A model generated the notes under the pieces. That model was not told the DNA's origin. It searched no databases and saw only the letters and a list, made by a program, of their open reading frames with translations. This document shows, piece after piece, positions 1 through 5,794 of a DNA stretch of 8,813 nt; positions within the stretch are counted from its first letter, which is position 1, and each line of letters opens with the position of its first letter. Both the position numbers and the translations under genes were made by a program. The DNA is taken from the NCBI GenBank assembly GCA_035620515.1, contig DASPGR010000243.1, positions 1 to 8,813 on the forward strand, written 5' to 3'. The stretch is from SG8-41 sp035620515. Lineage in GTDB: Bacteria > Pseudomonadota > Gammaproteobacteria > Burkholderiales > SG8-41.

Positions 1-1
1 G

Positions 2-355
2 GCGGTGAACGTCCACCTCGACGCGGTGGAAGAGAAGGATCACATCGTTTTCCTGCACAGCGTCGAGGAAGGGCCCGCGAACCGGAGCTACGGGCTCCAG
101 GTCGCTCAGCTCGCGGGGGTGCCGGGAACCGTGATCCGCGCTGCGCGCCGGCGCCTCGTCGAGCTCGAGGAGCACGGCACGACGCCTGCGCCGCAGCGCG
201 ATCTTTTCCGATCGCCCGGCGGCGAGGTGGACGAGCCGCTCGCGGCGGCGCTCCACCCGGTGCTCGAGCTCCTCGCCGCGCTCGAGCCCGACTCGCTCAC
301 GCCCAAGGAAGCACTGGACGCGCTCTATCGCCTGAAGGGTCTCGCCGGCGACTGA
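2..355 (+). CDS. mutS: DNA mismatch repair protein MutS, C-terminal fragment
   Basis: This is the last ~118 residues of MutS, the ATPase that recognises base mismatches and recruits MutL. The open frame runs off the left edge (first whole codon at base 2), so the mismatch-binding domains and the Walker A motif are outside the window. What is visible begins with the conserved stretch ANVHLDA-like (here AVNVHLDAVEEKD), followed by FLHSVEEGPANRSYGLQVA and LAGVPGTVIRAAR, which belong to the end of the ATPase/dimerisation domain. A variable linker follows, then the C-terminal oligomerisation tail with DSLTPKEALDALYRLKGL, closely matching the end of enterobacterial MutS. The GTG at base 5 is an internal valine, not a start. 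The gene ends normally. The 87 bp between its stop and mgtE holds no clear terminator that I can see, so read-through is possible. Identity is confident. Confidence 0.95.
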   Translation, partial: AVNVHLDAVEEKDHIVFLHSVEEGPANRSYGLQVAQLAGVPGTVIRAARRRLVELEEHGTTPAPQRDLFRSPGGEVDEPLAAALHPVLELLAALEPDSLTPKEALDALYRLKGLAGD

Positions 356-442
356 TCGCAGGCTCGCCGCGCCACGCGGTGCGCGAAGCGCTGCGGGCAG
401 AAGTCTCGCCGGACAATCCGATGCAAGCGGAGGAACACTGAA

Positions 443-1813
443 ATGGAACCGCGCGAACAAGAGGGCGGGAGCGCTGAGCTCGCCGCGCTGCATGAGGCGC
501 TCGCCGCAGGCATGCCTGACAAGGCGGTCGCGGACACGCTGAAAGCGCTGCATCCGGCGCAGGTGGCCGACTTCCTCGAGGCCCTGGAGGCCGAGGAGCG
601 GGTGCGCCTGTGGAAGCTGATCGATTCCGAGGTGAAGGGCGACATACTGGTCGAGGCGCATGGCGAGGTGCGCCGCCAGCTGATCGAGGAGAGCGGACCC
701 GACGAGCTGGCCCGCGCCGTGAAGCGTCTCGACCTCGACGAGCTCTCGGACATCTACGAGGAGCTGCCGCCGGATGTCGTGGAGGCGGTGCTGCGCGCCA
801 TGGATGGCCAGCGGCGGCAGCGCTTCGATGTCGTCCGGACCTACCCCGAGGATACGGCCGGCGGCCTGATGGACGTCGACGCCATCACGGTGCGGCCCGA
901 CGTGACGCTTCGAATGGTGCTCAATTACCTCGCGCGCTACCGCGCGGAGCAAGGCAGGATTCCCGCGCACACGGACGCCGTGATGGTGGTCGACCTCGAC
1001 GGCCGCTACCTGGGGCAGCTTCGCCTGAGTGATCTCATTTCGCTCGACCCGGAGCGCAAGGTCCACGATGTGCTCGATCGCGGGGCCGAGCCGGTCACGG
1101 CCGACACTCCCGCATCCCGGGTGGCCCGCCTCTTCGAGGACCGTGACCTCGTGTCGGCGCCGGTCGTCGATGAGCGCGGAAGGCTGATCGGCCGCATCAC
1201 GGTCGACGACGTCGTCGACATCATTCGCGAGGAGGCCGAGCATACGGTCATGGCGACCGCGGGTCTCGATGAAGAGGCCGACACGTTCGCGCCCGCCATG
1301 ACCAGCGCCCGGCGGCGCGCGATCTGGCTCGGCATCAATCTGGTGAGCGCGCTGATTGCGGCCTGGGTGATCAGCCTCTTCGACCACGCGGTCGACCAGC
1401 TCGTGGCGCTGGCGATCCTGATGCCGGTCGTCGCGAGCATGGGCGGCGTCGCCGGGACCCAGAGCCTCGCGCTCGTCATCCGGGGAATCGCGCTCGACCA
1501 GGTGCGGGAGGGAAACCGCTGGCGGCTGCTCAAGAAGGAGCTCGCTGTCGGCGCGATCAATGGCCTTCTATGGGCGCTCGCCGTCGGCCTCGTCGTGAGC
1601 GTCTGGTTCGGCAATCCCAGGTTGAGCCTGGTGTTCGGCATCGCGCTGACGATCAACCTGCTCACGGGAGTGGCTTCGGGAACGTTGATCCCGATGCTGC
1701 TGCAGCGGATTCACGTTGATCCGGCGCTGGCCGGCGGAGTCATTCTCGTCGCCCTCACCGATGCCTTCGGCTTTTTCGTCTTCCTCGGCATGGCGGCCGT
1801 CTTCCTGGTGTAG
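443..1813 (+). CDS. mgtE: Magnesium transporter MgtE
   Basis: MgtE is a homodimeric inner-membrane Mg2+ channel gated by cytosolic Mg2+. The 456-residue product has the family's usual length and order. An acidic N domain (about 1-130) contains HPAQVADFLEAL, and PEDTAGGLMD is at 135-144. Two CBS domains follow (about 140-200 and 205-262, with SAPVVDERGRLIG and VDDVVDIIREEAE), then a plug helix and five hydrophobic membrane segments from about 290 to the end. The pore motif MPVVASMGGVAGTQ is at 327-340; it reads GGVAG where many homologues have GGNAG. Asp440 in LTDAFGF corresponds by position to the pore Mg2+-binding aspartate of Thermus MgtE (Asp432). The ATG at 443 is supported by GGAGG at 429-433 with a 9-base spacer. 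I see no M-box-like leader upstream. The gene follows mutS on the same strand, but a functional link is not evident. Confidence 0.95.
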   Translation: MEPREQEGGSAELAALHEALAAGMPDKAVADTLKALHPAQVADFLEALEAEERVRLWKLIDSEVKGDILVEAHGEVRRQLIEESGPDELARAVKRLDLDELSDIYEELPPDVVEAVLRAMDGQRRQRFDVVRTYPEDTAGGLMDVDAITVRPDVTLRMVLNYLARYRAEQGRIPAHTDAVMVVDLDGRYLGQLRLSDLISLDPERKVHDVLDRGAEPVTADTPASRVARLFEDRDLVSAPVVDERGRLIGRITVDDVVDIIREEAEHTVMATAGLDEEADTFAPAMTSARRRAIWLGINLVSALIAAWVISLFDHAVDQLVALAILMPVVASMGGVAGTQSLALVIRGIALDQVREGNRWRLLKKELAVGAINGLLWALAVGLVVSVWFGNPRLSLVFGIALTINLLTGVASGTLIPMLLQRIHVDPALAGGVILVALTDAFGFFVFLGMAAVFLV

Positions 1814-1826
1814 CCGGTCATCCTCG

Positions 1827-2046
1827 ATGAGAGCTTCCTCCCGCGCCGTGCGGTGGCTCGCGCTCCTTGGTTCGATTGCTGTCATCCTGGCCGGTGCTGG
1901 TGGTGCACGGGGACTCTGATCGCAACGCGTCCCTCGTGAACTTCACGCGCGTCGAGGTATTCGGAAGCCCCGCGATGAACTGGGTGCGCGTGCGCGTGAG
2001 CGAGGACTCAGGGCGGATCAGGTTTTTCGTGACGCCCGGCAGCTAA
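1827..2046 (+). pseudogene. small putative exported protein, broken by a +1 frameshift
   Basis: An ATG at 1827 opens a frame with a good signal peptide: basic residues (RASSRAVR), a hydrophobic core (WLALLGSIAVILAGAG), then small residues GGA. It meets TGA at 1917-1919 after only 30 codons. The adjacent frame (+1) continues without a stop to TAA at 2044-2046 and encodes DSDRNASLVNFTRVEVF and then a basic/hydrophobic pattern ending RIRFFVTPGS. Codon third positions there are G/C-rich, as in the real genes nearby. Dropping one G from the GGGG run at 1909-1912 gives one uninterrupted 72-residue protein. I therefore read this as one small secreted or periplasmic protein with a one-base insertion, either a genuine lesion or a sequencing error. 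The family is not recognised. It starts 13 bases after mgtE, has no clear Shine-Dalgarno, and could be translated as a downstream partner of mgtE. Programmed frameshifting is a less likely alternative. Confidence 0.55.
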
Positions 2047-2050
2047 CTAC

Positions 2051-2078
2051 GGTGATGGGTGATGGGTGATGAGTGATC
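2051..2078. repeat. four-copy heptamer tandem repeat (GGTGATG)
   Basis: Three exact copies of GGTGATG (2051-2057, 2058-2064, 2065-2071) are followed by one degenerate copy, AGTGATC (2072-2078). The array lies in the 79-bp gap between the small frameshifted gene (+) and slyD (-), which converge here. Short heptamer arrays of this kind are found in intergenic DNA of various bacteria. Copy number probably varies by strand slippage. No coding role is visible, and the rest of the gap has no clear terminator. Confidence 0.8.
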
Positions 2079-2125
2079 GGAGCGGGCCGGGACTCTTGTA
2101 GCTCGCTGCTCACCGGTCACGCTGT

Positions 2126-2608
2126 CTAGTGATGGTGGTGCTCGCCCTCGCCATGCACGTGGCCGTGCTCGAGCTCTTCTTCCGTCGCAGCACGCACTGC
2201 CGTGACCGTGCACGCAAATTGAAGCGTCTGGCCGGCGAGCGGATGGTTGCCGTCCACCACGACCTTGTCCTCGGCGACATCGGTGACCGTGTAAATCACC
2301 ATCGTGCCGGTGTCCTCGCCGCGCCCCTCGAAGCGCATGCCGACCTCGAGGTTGCCCGGGAACTTGTCGCGCGGCTCCATGCGCACGAGCTCCGCGTCGT
2401 AGTCGCCGAAGGCATCCTCCGGCTCGAGCCGGACGCGGCATTGCTCGCCGATATTCTTGCCAGCGAGCGCCTCCTCCACCCGCGGGAAGATACCGTCGTA
2501 GCCGCCGTGCAGGTACTCGACGGGCATCTCCGAGCTCTCGATCAGCTGACCGTCCGAATCGAGCAGCTCGTAAGTCAATGTAACGACCGTGTCCTTCGTT
2601 ACCGGCAT
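2126..2608 (-). CDS. slyD: FKBP-type peptidyl-prolyl isomerase SlyD
   Basis: SlyD is a cytoplasmic prolyl isomerase and chaperone whose metal-binding tail supplies nickel in hydrogenase maturation in enterobacteria. The 160-residue product has the split FKBP domain (about 1-70 and 116-140) with VEYLHGG, EDAFGDYD and the near-diagnostic VVVDGNHPLAGQTLQF. The insert-in-flap chaperone domain sits between the two halves (about 71-115). The end, ATEEELEHGHVHGEGEHHHH, keeps the SlyD histidine motif, but the tail is short, has no cysteines, and finishes in four histidines at the stop codon. Metal binding is therefore likely, though with fewer ligands than in the E. coli protein. Its ATG overlaps the last 10 bases of the upstream peroxiredoxin gene, which implies translational coupling. 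SlyD as opposed to another FKBP is well supported. Confidence 0.94.
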   Translation of the reverse strand: MPVTKDTVVTLTYELLDSDGQLIESSEMPVEYLHGGYDGIFPRVEEALAGKNIGEQCRVRLEPEDAFGDYDAELVRMEPRDKFPGNLEVGMRFEGRGEDTGTMVIYTVTDVAEDKVVVDGNHPLAGQTLQFACTVTAVRAATEEELEHGHVHGEGEHHHH

Positions 2609-3105
2609 TTTCCGCTCTCGCGCAGCAGTTCGAGCACGGTGGCGGCGTGGCCGCGCGGGGCCACCCCGTAGAGCGTGTGCATGAGCAGTCCCTTGCGATC
2701 GATGATGAAGGTTGAGCGAACAAGGCAGGTCCGCGCCTTCCCGTCGAGTTCCTTGTCCTGCAGAACGCCGTAGCGGCGGCAGACCTCGCCGTCCACGTCC
2801 GCCAGGAGCTGCACGGTGAGCCCGTGCTTGTCACGGAACGCGCCGTGCGACAGGCAATCGTCCATGCTGACACCCAGCACCACCGTCTTCAGCGCGCCAA
2901 AGTCGTCGTCGAGCTCGCTGAAGCCGATCGCCTCCATGGTGCAGCCCGGCGTATCGTCCTTCGGATAAAAATAGAGCACCACGTTCCGCTTGTTGCGGAA
3001 GTTCTGGAGGCGCACCATGTTCATGTCGGCGTCCGGCAGGTCGAAGGACGGCGCCGCCTGCCCCGGCCGCAGCAGTTGAGCGCTGTGTTGAGCTTCAGGC
3101 AACAT
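2599..3105 (-). CDS. bcp: thioredoxin-dependent peroxiredoxin, BCP/PrxQ type
   Basis: This is a cytoplasmic thiol peroxidase that reduces H2O2 and organic peroxides. The 168-residue product carries a thioredoxin-like fold start (PGQAAPSFDLPD), the strand VVLYFYPKD, and the peroxidatic site DDTPGCTMEA with Cys55; later STFIIDRKG is typical of AhpC/TSA proteins. E. coli BCP has its resolving cysteine five residues after the peroxidatic one. Here that position is Ile60, so resolution must use another cysteine, most likely Cys84 in GVSMDDCLSHGAF, or an outside thiol; Cys109, Cys127 and Cys167 are also present. The start at 3105 (MLPEAQHSAQLL) was chosen because the frame further upstream runs across the divergent promoter and into roxA, and its sequence is unlike a peroxiredoxin. 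There is no Shine-Dalgarno before this ATG. It is followed by slyD with a 10-base overlap. Confidence 0.92.
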   Translation of the reverse strand: MLPEAQHSAQLLRPGQAAPSFDLPDADMNMVRLQNFRNKRNVVLYFYPKDDTPGCTMEAIGFSELDDDFGALKTVVLGVSMDDCLSHGAFRDKHGLTVQLLADVDGEVCRRYGVLQDKELDGKARTCLVRSTFIIDRKGLLMHTLYGVAPRGHAATVLELLRESGKCR

Positions 3106-3114
3106 GGCAGGCTC

Positions 3115-3143
3115 ATTTTGTGAATATCGGTCGCCCCGGTCAA
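3115..3143 (-). promoter_or_regulatory. candidate promoter of bcp-slyD
   Basis: Read on the minus strand there is TTGACC (bases 3143-3138, five of six to the sigma-70 -35 consensus), a 17-base spacer, and CAAAAT (3120-3115, four of six to the -10 consensus). Transcription would start around 3106-3109, within a few bases of the bcp ATG at 3105. This is consistent with the missing Shine-Dalgarno. It is a motif match only, with no experimental support. Confidence 0.4.
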
Positions 3144-3188
3144 GCGTTTTTCGCGGATGGGTTCGGCGGGCGTGGAATCCGCGTACGT

Positions 3189-3194
3189 TATCAT
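3189..3194 (+). promoter_or_regulatory. candidate -10 element of roxA
   Basis: TATCAT matches the -10 consensus at five of six positions and ends eight bases before the roxA ATG, so a transcript would begin at or next to the start codon. No good -35 hexamer is found at 16-18 bases upstream (the sequence there is GC-rich), so the call is weak. Confidence 0.3.
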
Positions 3195-3202
3195 CGTTTT
3201 GC

Positions 3203-4324
3203 ATGGCGAAAGTTCGTCTCGGCGGCCTCTCGTTCGACGAGTTTCTGCGCCGCCACTGGCAGAAGAAGCCGTTACTGGCGCGCGCCGCGCTGCCGCAACA
3301 CGCGGATCTCGTGAATCGGGACCGGCTCTTCACCCTCGCCGCGCGCGATGATCTCGAATCGCGTCTGGTGCTGCGAAGCGGCCGGCGCTGGCACGTTCGC
3401 CAGGGGCCGTTTTCGGCTCGAGAGCTCCACCGGCTGCCCGCGACCGGCTGGACGCTGCTCGTGCAGGGCATCGACCGCGTGCTGCCCGCCGCAGCCGAGC
3501 TCCTGCAGCACTTTTCCTTCCTCCCGCACGCACGGCTCGACGACGTCATGGCGAGCTACGCGCCTCCCGGCGGCGGCGTGGGCCCGCATTTCGACAGCTA
3601 CGACGTGTTTTTGCTTCAGGTCCAGGGCGTGCGGCGCTGGCGCGTGAGCCGCCAGCGGGATCTCTCGCTCGTGGAGAGCGCGCCGCTCCGCATCCTGCGT
3701 CGCTTCCGGGCGTCCGGCGAGTGGCTGCTACACCCGGGCGACATGCTCTACCTCCCGCCGCGCTACGCGCACGAGGGGACCGCCGTCACCGAATGCATCA
3801 CCTGCTCGATCGGGTTCCGTGCGCCGCAGGCGCAGGAGCTCGCAACGGGGTTCCTGGAATTCCTGCAGGAGAAGCTGCGGCTGGAAGGAATCTACCGCGA
3901 TCCCGGCTTGCGGCGCCCGCGTCACCCGGCGCTTCTCGACGACCTCATGGCGGAGAAGCTCAAGCGCATGGTTGACGCAATACGGTGGAGCGCTGCGGAC
4001 CTCGAGCGCTTTCTCGGATGCTATCTGACCGAACCCAAGCCTGACGTCGTGTTCTCCCGGCCGCGCAAGCCGGCGGCACCGGGCGCCTTCGCCCGCCGCG
4101 CCGCACGCGAGGGACTGCGCCTTGCGCTGCCGACCCGCATGCTCTTCCGTCGCGGCGTCTTCTTCATCAACGGCGAGGCCTGCCCCGCGCAACGCCGCGC
4201 CGGGCGCATATTGCGCCGGCTTGCCGACCGCCGCCGCTTGCCGCCCGTCACCGCGATCGATCGCGAATCGGCGCGCTGGCTCTACCAGTGGTACCGCGCC
4301 GGGTATCTCGAGATCGGAGCGTGA
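3203..4324 (+). CDS. roxA: ribosomal protein uL16 arginine 3-hydroxylase, cupin-4 family (RoxA/YcfD)
   Basis: RoxA is a 2-oxoglutarate and Fe(II)-dependent JmjC-type oxygenase that hydroxylates an arginine of ribosomal protein uL16. From the ATG at 3203 the product is 373 residues, the same length as E. coli RoxA. The N-terminus has FDEFLRRHWQKKPLLAR, typical of the family. The cupin core has the metal triad His129 and Asp131 (in GVGPHFDSYDVFLLQ) and His190 (in LYLPPRYAHEG), close to E. coli numbering, followed by CSIGFRAP. The C-terminal part (about 230-373) is the helical dimerisation and winged-helix region. The frame stays open upstream to 3104, but that extension crosses the divergent promoter and lacks family similarity, so I reject it. 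No Shine-Dalgarno precedes the ATG. It is followed 45 bases later by the DUF7931-like gene on the same strand, probably in one transcript. Confidence 0.93.
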   Translation: MAKVRLGGLSFDEFLRRHWQKKPLLARAALPQHADLVNRDRLFTLAARDDLESRLVLRSGRRWHVRQGPFSARELHRLPATGWTLLVQGIDRVLPAAAELLQHFSFLPHARLDDVMASYAPPGGGVGPHFDSYDVFLLQVQGVRRWRVSRQRDLSLVESAPLRILRRFRASGEWLLHPGDMLYLPPRYAHEGTAVTECITCSIGFRAPQAQELATGFLEFLQEKLRLEGIYRDPGLRRPRHPALLDDLMAEKLKRMVDAIRWSAADLERFLGCYLTEPKPDVVFSRPRKPAAPGAFARRAAREGLRLALPTRMLFRRGVFFINGEACPAQRRAGRILRRLADRRRLPPVTAIDRESARWLYQWYRAGYLEIGA

Positions 4325-4369
4325 CTCCCGCCGCGTGACCGGAGCGCGCCGGCGTGAGAAACTGCCCTC

Positions 4370-4870
4370 ATGCAGCGCACGGGCAATCTCCCCCACGCGC
4401 AATACCGGCGCTTCGAGGGCATGCGGGAGTTCGAGACGCTCCTCGATGAGATGATCGCGCAGACTCAAAGCGCGATCCGCGTGTTCGACAAGTCGCTCTC
4501 CCGCGAATACAACGCGCCGCAGCGCTACGAGGCGCTGCGCCGCTTCCTCCTGGCGAGCCGGTCAAACCGCCTGCTGATCGTGCTGCACGAGACCGACCTC
4601 CTCGAGCGCCACTGCCCGCGCGTGATCGAGCTCGCGCGCCAGTTCAGCTCGACCGTCAAGATTCACCAGACGTTGCGCCCCGCGAGGCACGTCTACGATC
4701 CGTTCGTGATCTTCGACGCGACCCATTATCTGCACCGCTTTCATGTCGACCATCTGCGCGCGGCGCAGGGCACGAACGACGTGCTCGGCGCGCAGCAGCT
4801 GCTCGATCGCTTCGCCGAGATCTGGGAGGCTTCCGCGCCGGCGGTCTCGGCCGACAAGACAGGACTTTAG
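4370..4870 (+). CDS. DUF7931-like protein, possible degenerate phospholipase D fold
   Basis: This 166-residue soluble protein resembles a family of unknown function common in betaproteobacteria (DUF7931, from memory). Visible landmarks are IRVFDKSLSREYNAPQRYEAL (36-56, predicted beta strand then helix), LLIVLHETDLLERHCPRVIEL (68-88), RHVYDPFVIFD (106-116), HRFHVDH (122-128) and FAEIWEASAPAVSA (148-161). The order strand-H-x-x-D-strand-D-then-F..IW resembles the second half of a phospholipase D domain, but the HxK(x4)D catalytic motif is absent: Tyr109 stands where the lysine would be. I infer a PLD-like fold without the usual catalysis. His107, His122, His125 and His128 form a striking histidine cluster. 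No signal peptide or membrane segment is seen. It lies just downstream of roxA, so a role near translation or the RoxA pathway is possible but unproven. The Shine-Dalgarno is weak at best. Confidence 0.75.
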   Translation: MQRTGNLPHAQYRRFEGMREFETLLDEMIAQTQSAIRVFDKSLSREYNAPQRYEALRRFLLASRSNRLLIVLHETDLLERHCPRVIELARQFSSTVKIHQTLRPARHVYDPFVIFDATHYLHRFHVDHLRAAQGTNDVLGAQQLLDRFAEIWEASAPAVSADKTGL

Positions 4871-4912
4871 GAGCCCGTATCGTAATGACGGCGCTCCTGC
4901 TCAAGCGATCAA

Positions 4913-5004
4913 AAAAGCGAAGACACAAAGGACACGAAGGACACAGAGGAGAAACGATACAGAATTTCCTTCGTGTCCTTGGCGTCCTTCGTATCTACGC
5001 TTTT
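4913..5004. repeat. large imperfect inverted repeat made of degenerate 9-mers
   Basis: The left arm (4913-4951) and right arm (5004-4966) pair at 31 of 39 positions by my alignment, around a 14-base loop (4952-4965). Each arm is itself three degenerate copies of a 9-mer close to GACACRAAG (left: GACACAAAG, GACACGAAG, GACACAGAG; right, read on the minus strand: GATACGAAG, GACGCCAAG, GACACGAAG), flanked outside by AAAAGCG/CGCTTTT. The element fills most of the 150-bp gap between two convergent genes. The stem followed by the TTTTCTTTCT tract could work as a terminator for the DUF7931-like gene and, by symmetry, for the hydrolase gene. Such 9-mer arrays resemble dispersed intergenic repeats of many bacteria. 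Its AT content is higher than that of the neighbours, which suggests an inserted element. Confidence 0.75.
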
Positions 5005-5020
5005 CTTTCTGTTACCGCTT

Positions 5021-5788
5021 CTAGGTGATCTCCCGCCAGGCAAATCCCTCGTCCTGCGTCGCAATACCGATCCACTCCGCTTCGCATCCCAGCCCGCCGG
5101 CAAGCGCCGCGCGCGCGAGCTCCGGCGTGTTGTTCGTGCGCGATAGATGAGCCGCCAGCACATGCTGCAGCCGGCTGCAGTCCATCGCCCGTACGAGCTC
5201 GGCCGCTGCGGTGTTCGCGAGATGCCCGAGACGGCCCGCGATGCGGCTTTTGAGGCGCGCGGGGTACGGGCCGTTCATCAGCATGTCGAGGTCGTGGTTG
5301 CACTCGAGCACGAGCGCGTTGACGCCCGAGAGAACCTCGGCGATATGCGGAGTCGGCTGTCCGGTGTCGGTCAGCACGCCGAGCCTCGCAGCGCCGTTGG
5401 ACACCACGAACTGCACCGGCTCGCGCGCATCATGCGGCACGGTAAACGGCCTCACCTCGACGCCGTTCACGGCGAACGCCGTGTAGGGATCGATCAGCAC
5501 CGTGCGCGGAATCAAGCGGCCGTCCGCGCCGAGCCCGGAGAGCGTCCCGCGCGTGAGATAGACCGCGATGTCGAAGGAGGAGGCGAGCTTCGCGACGCCG
5601 CCGCCGTGGTCCTCGTGCTCGTGCGTGACGATGATGGCGTCGACCTCGCCCGGCTCGACGCCCGCCCGGGCAAGCCGCGCCGTCACCTCTGTGAGGCTGA
5701 ATCCACAATCGAGCAGGATGAGGGTGCCGTCCGACTCGATGAGAAGCGCGTTTCCGCTGCTCCCGCTGCCCAACGATGCGAACCGCAT
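5021..5788 (-). CDS. MBL-fold metallo-hydrolase, WalJ/YycJ-like
   Basis: This is a 255-residue metallo-beta-lactamase-fold hydrolase. The start MRFASLGSGSSGNALLIES is the hallmark of the WalJ/YycJ/VicX family, whose members in Firmicutes are tied to the cell-wall regulon and to DNA repair nuclease activity. The metal ligands are visible: THEHEDH (55-61: His56, His58, Asp60, His61), His119 (VPHDA), Asp141 (LTDTG), His165 (LECNHD) and His214 (AAHLS). No signal peptide is present, so it is cytoplasmic. It begins six bases after the bamC stop and has no obvious Shine-Dalgarno, so it is probably the last, translationally coupled gene of dapA-bamC-hydrolase. The nuclease role is inferred from the family; the substrate here is unknown. 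Confidence 0.88.
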   Translation of the reverse strand: MRFASLGSGSSGNALLIESDGTLILLDCGFSLTEVTARLARAGVEPGEVDAIIVTHEHEDHGGGVAKLASSFDIAVYLTRGTLSGLGADGRLIPRTVLIDPYTAFAVNGVEVRPFTVPHDAREPVQFVVSNGAARLGVLTDTGQPTPHIAEVLSGVNALVLECNHDLDMLMNGPYPARLKSRIAGRLGHLANTAAAELVRAMDCSRLQHVLAAHLSRTNNTPELARAALAGGLGCEAEWIGIATQDEGFAWREIT

Positions 5789-5794
5789 GTCAGG

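Noticed and set aside
356..442. Mg2+-sensing riboswitch upstream of mgtE
   Set aside because: The gap is only 87 bp and shows no M-box-like arrangement of helices; only a small CCGCG/CGCGG hairpin is visible.
2043..2873. 276-codon minus-strand frame
   Set aside because: It overlaps slyD and bcp on the same strand in another frame; those two have convincing family motifs.
3104..3202. in-frame upstream extension of roxA
   Set aside because: It would cross the divergent promoter and add residues not seen in the family; the ATG at 3203 gives exactly the usual 373 residues.
4922..4995. CRISPR array from the 9-mer repeats
   Set aside because: Units are 9 bases, degenerate and directly adjacent without spacers, and no cas gene is near.
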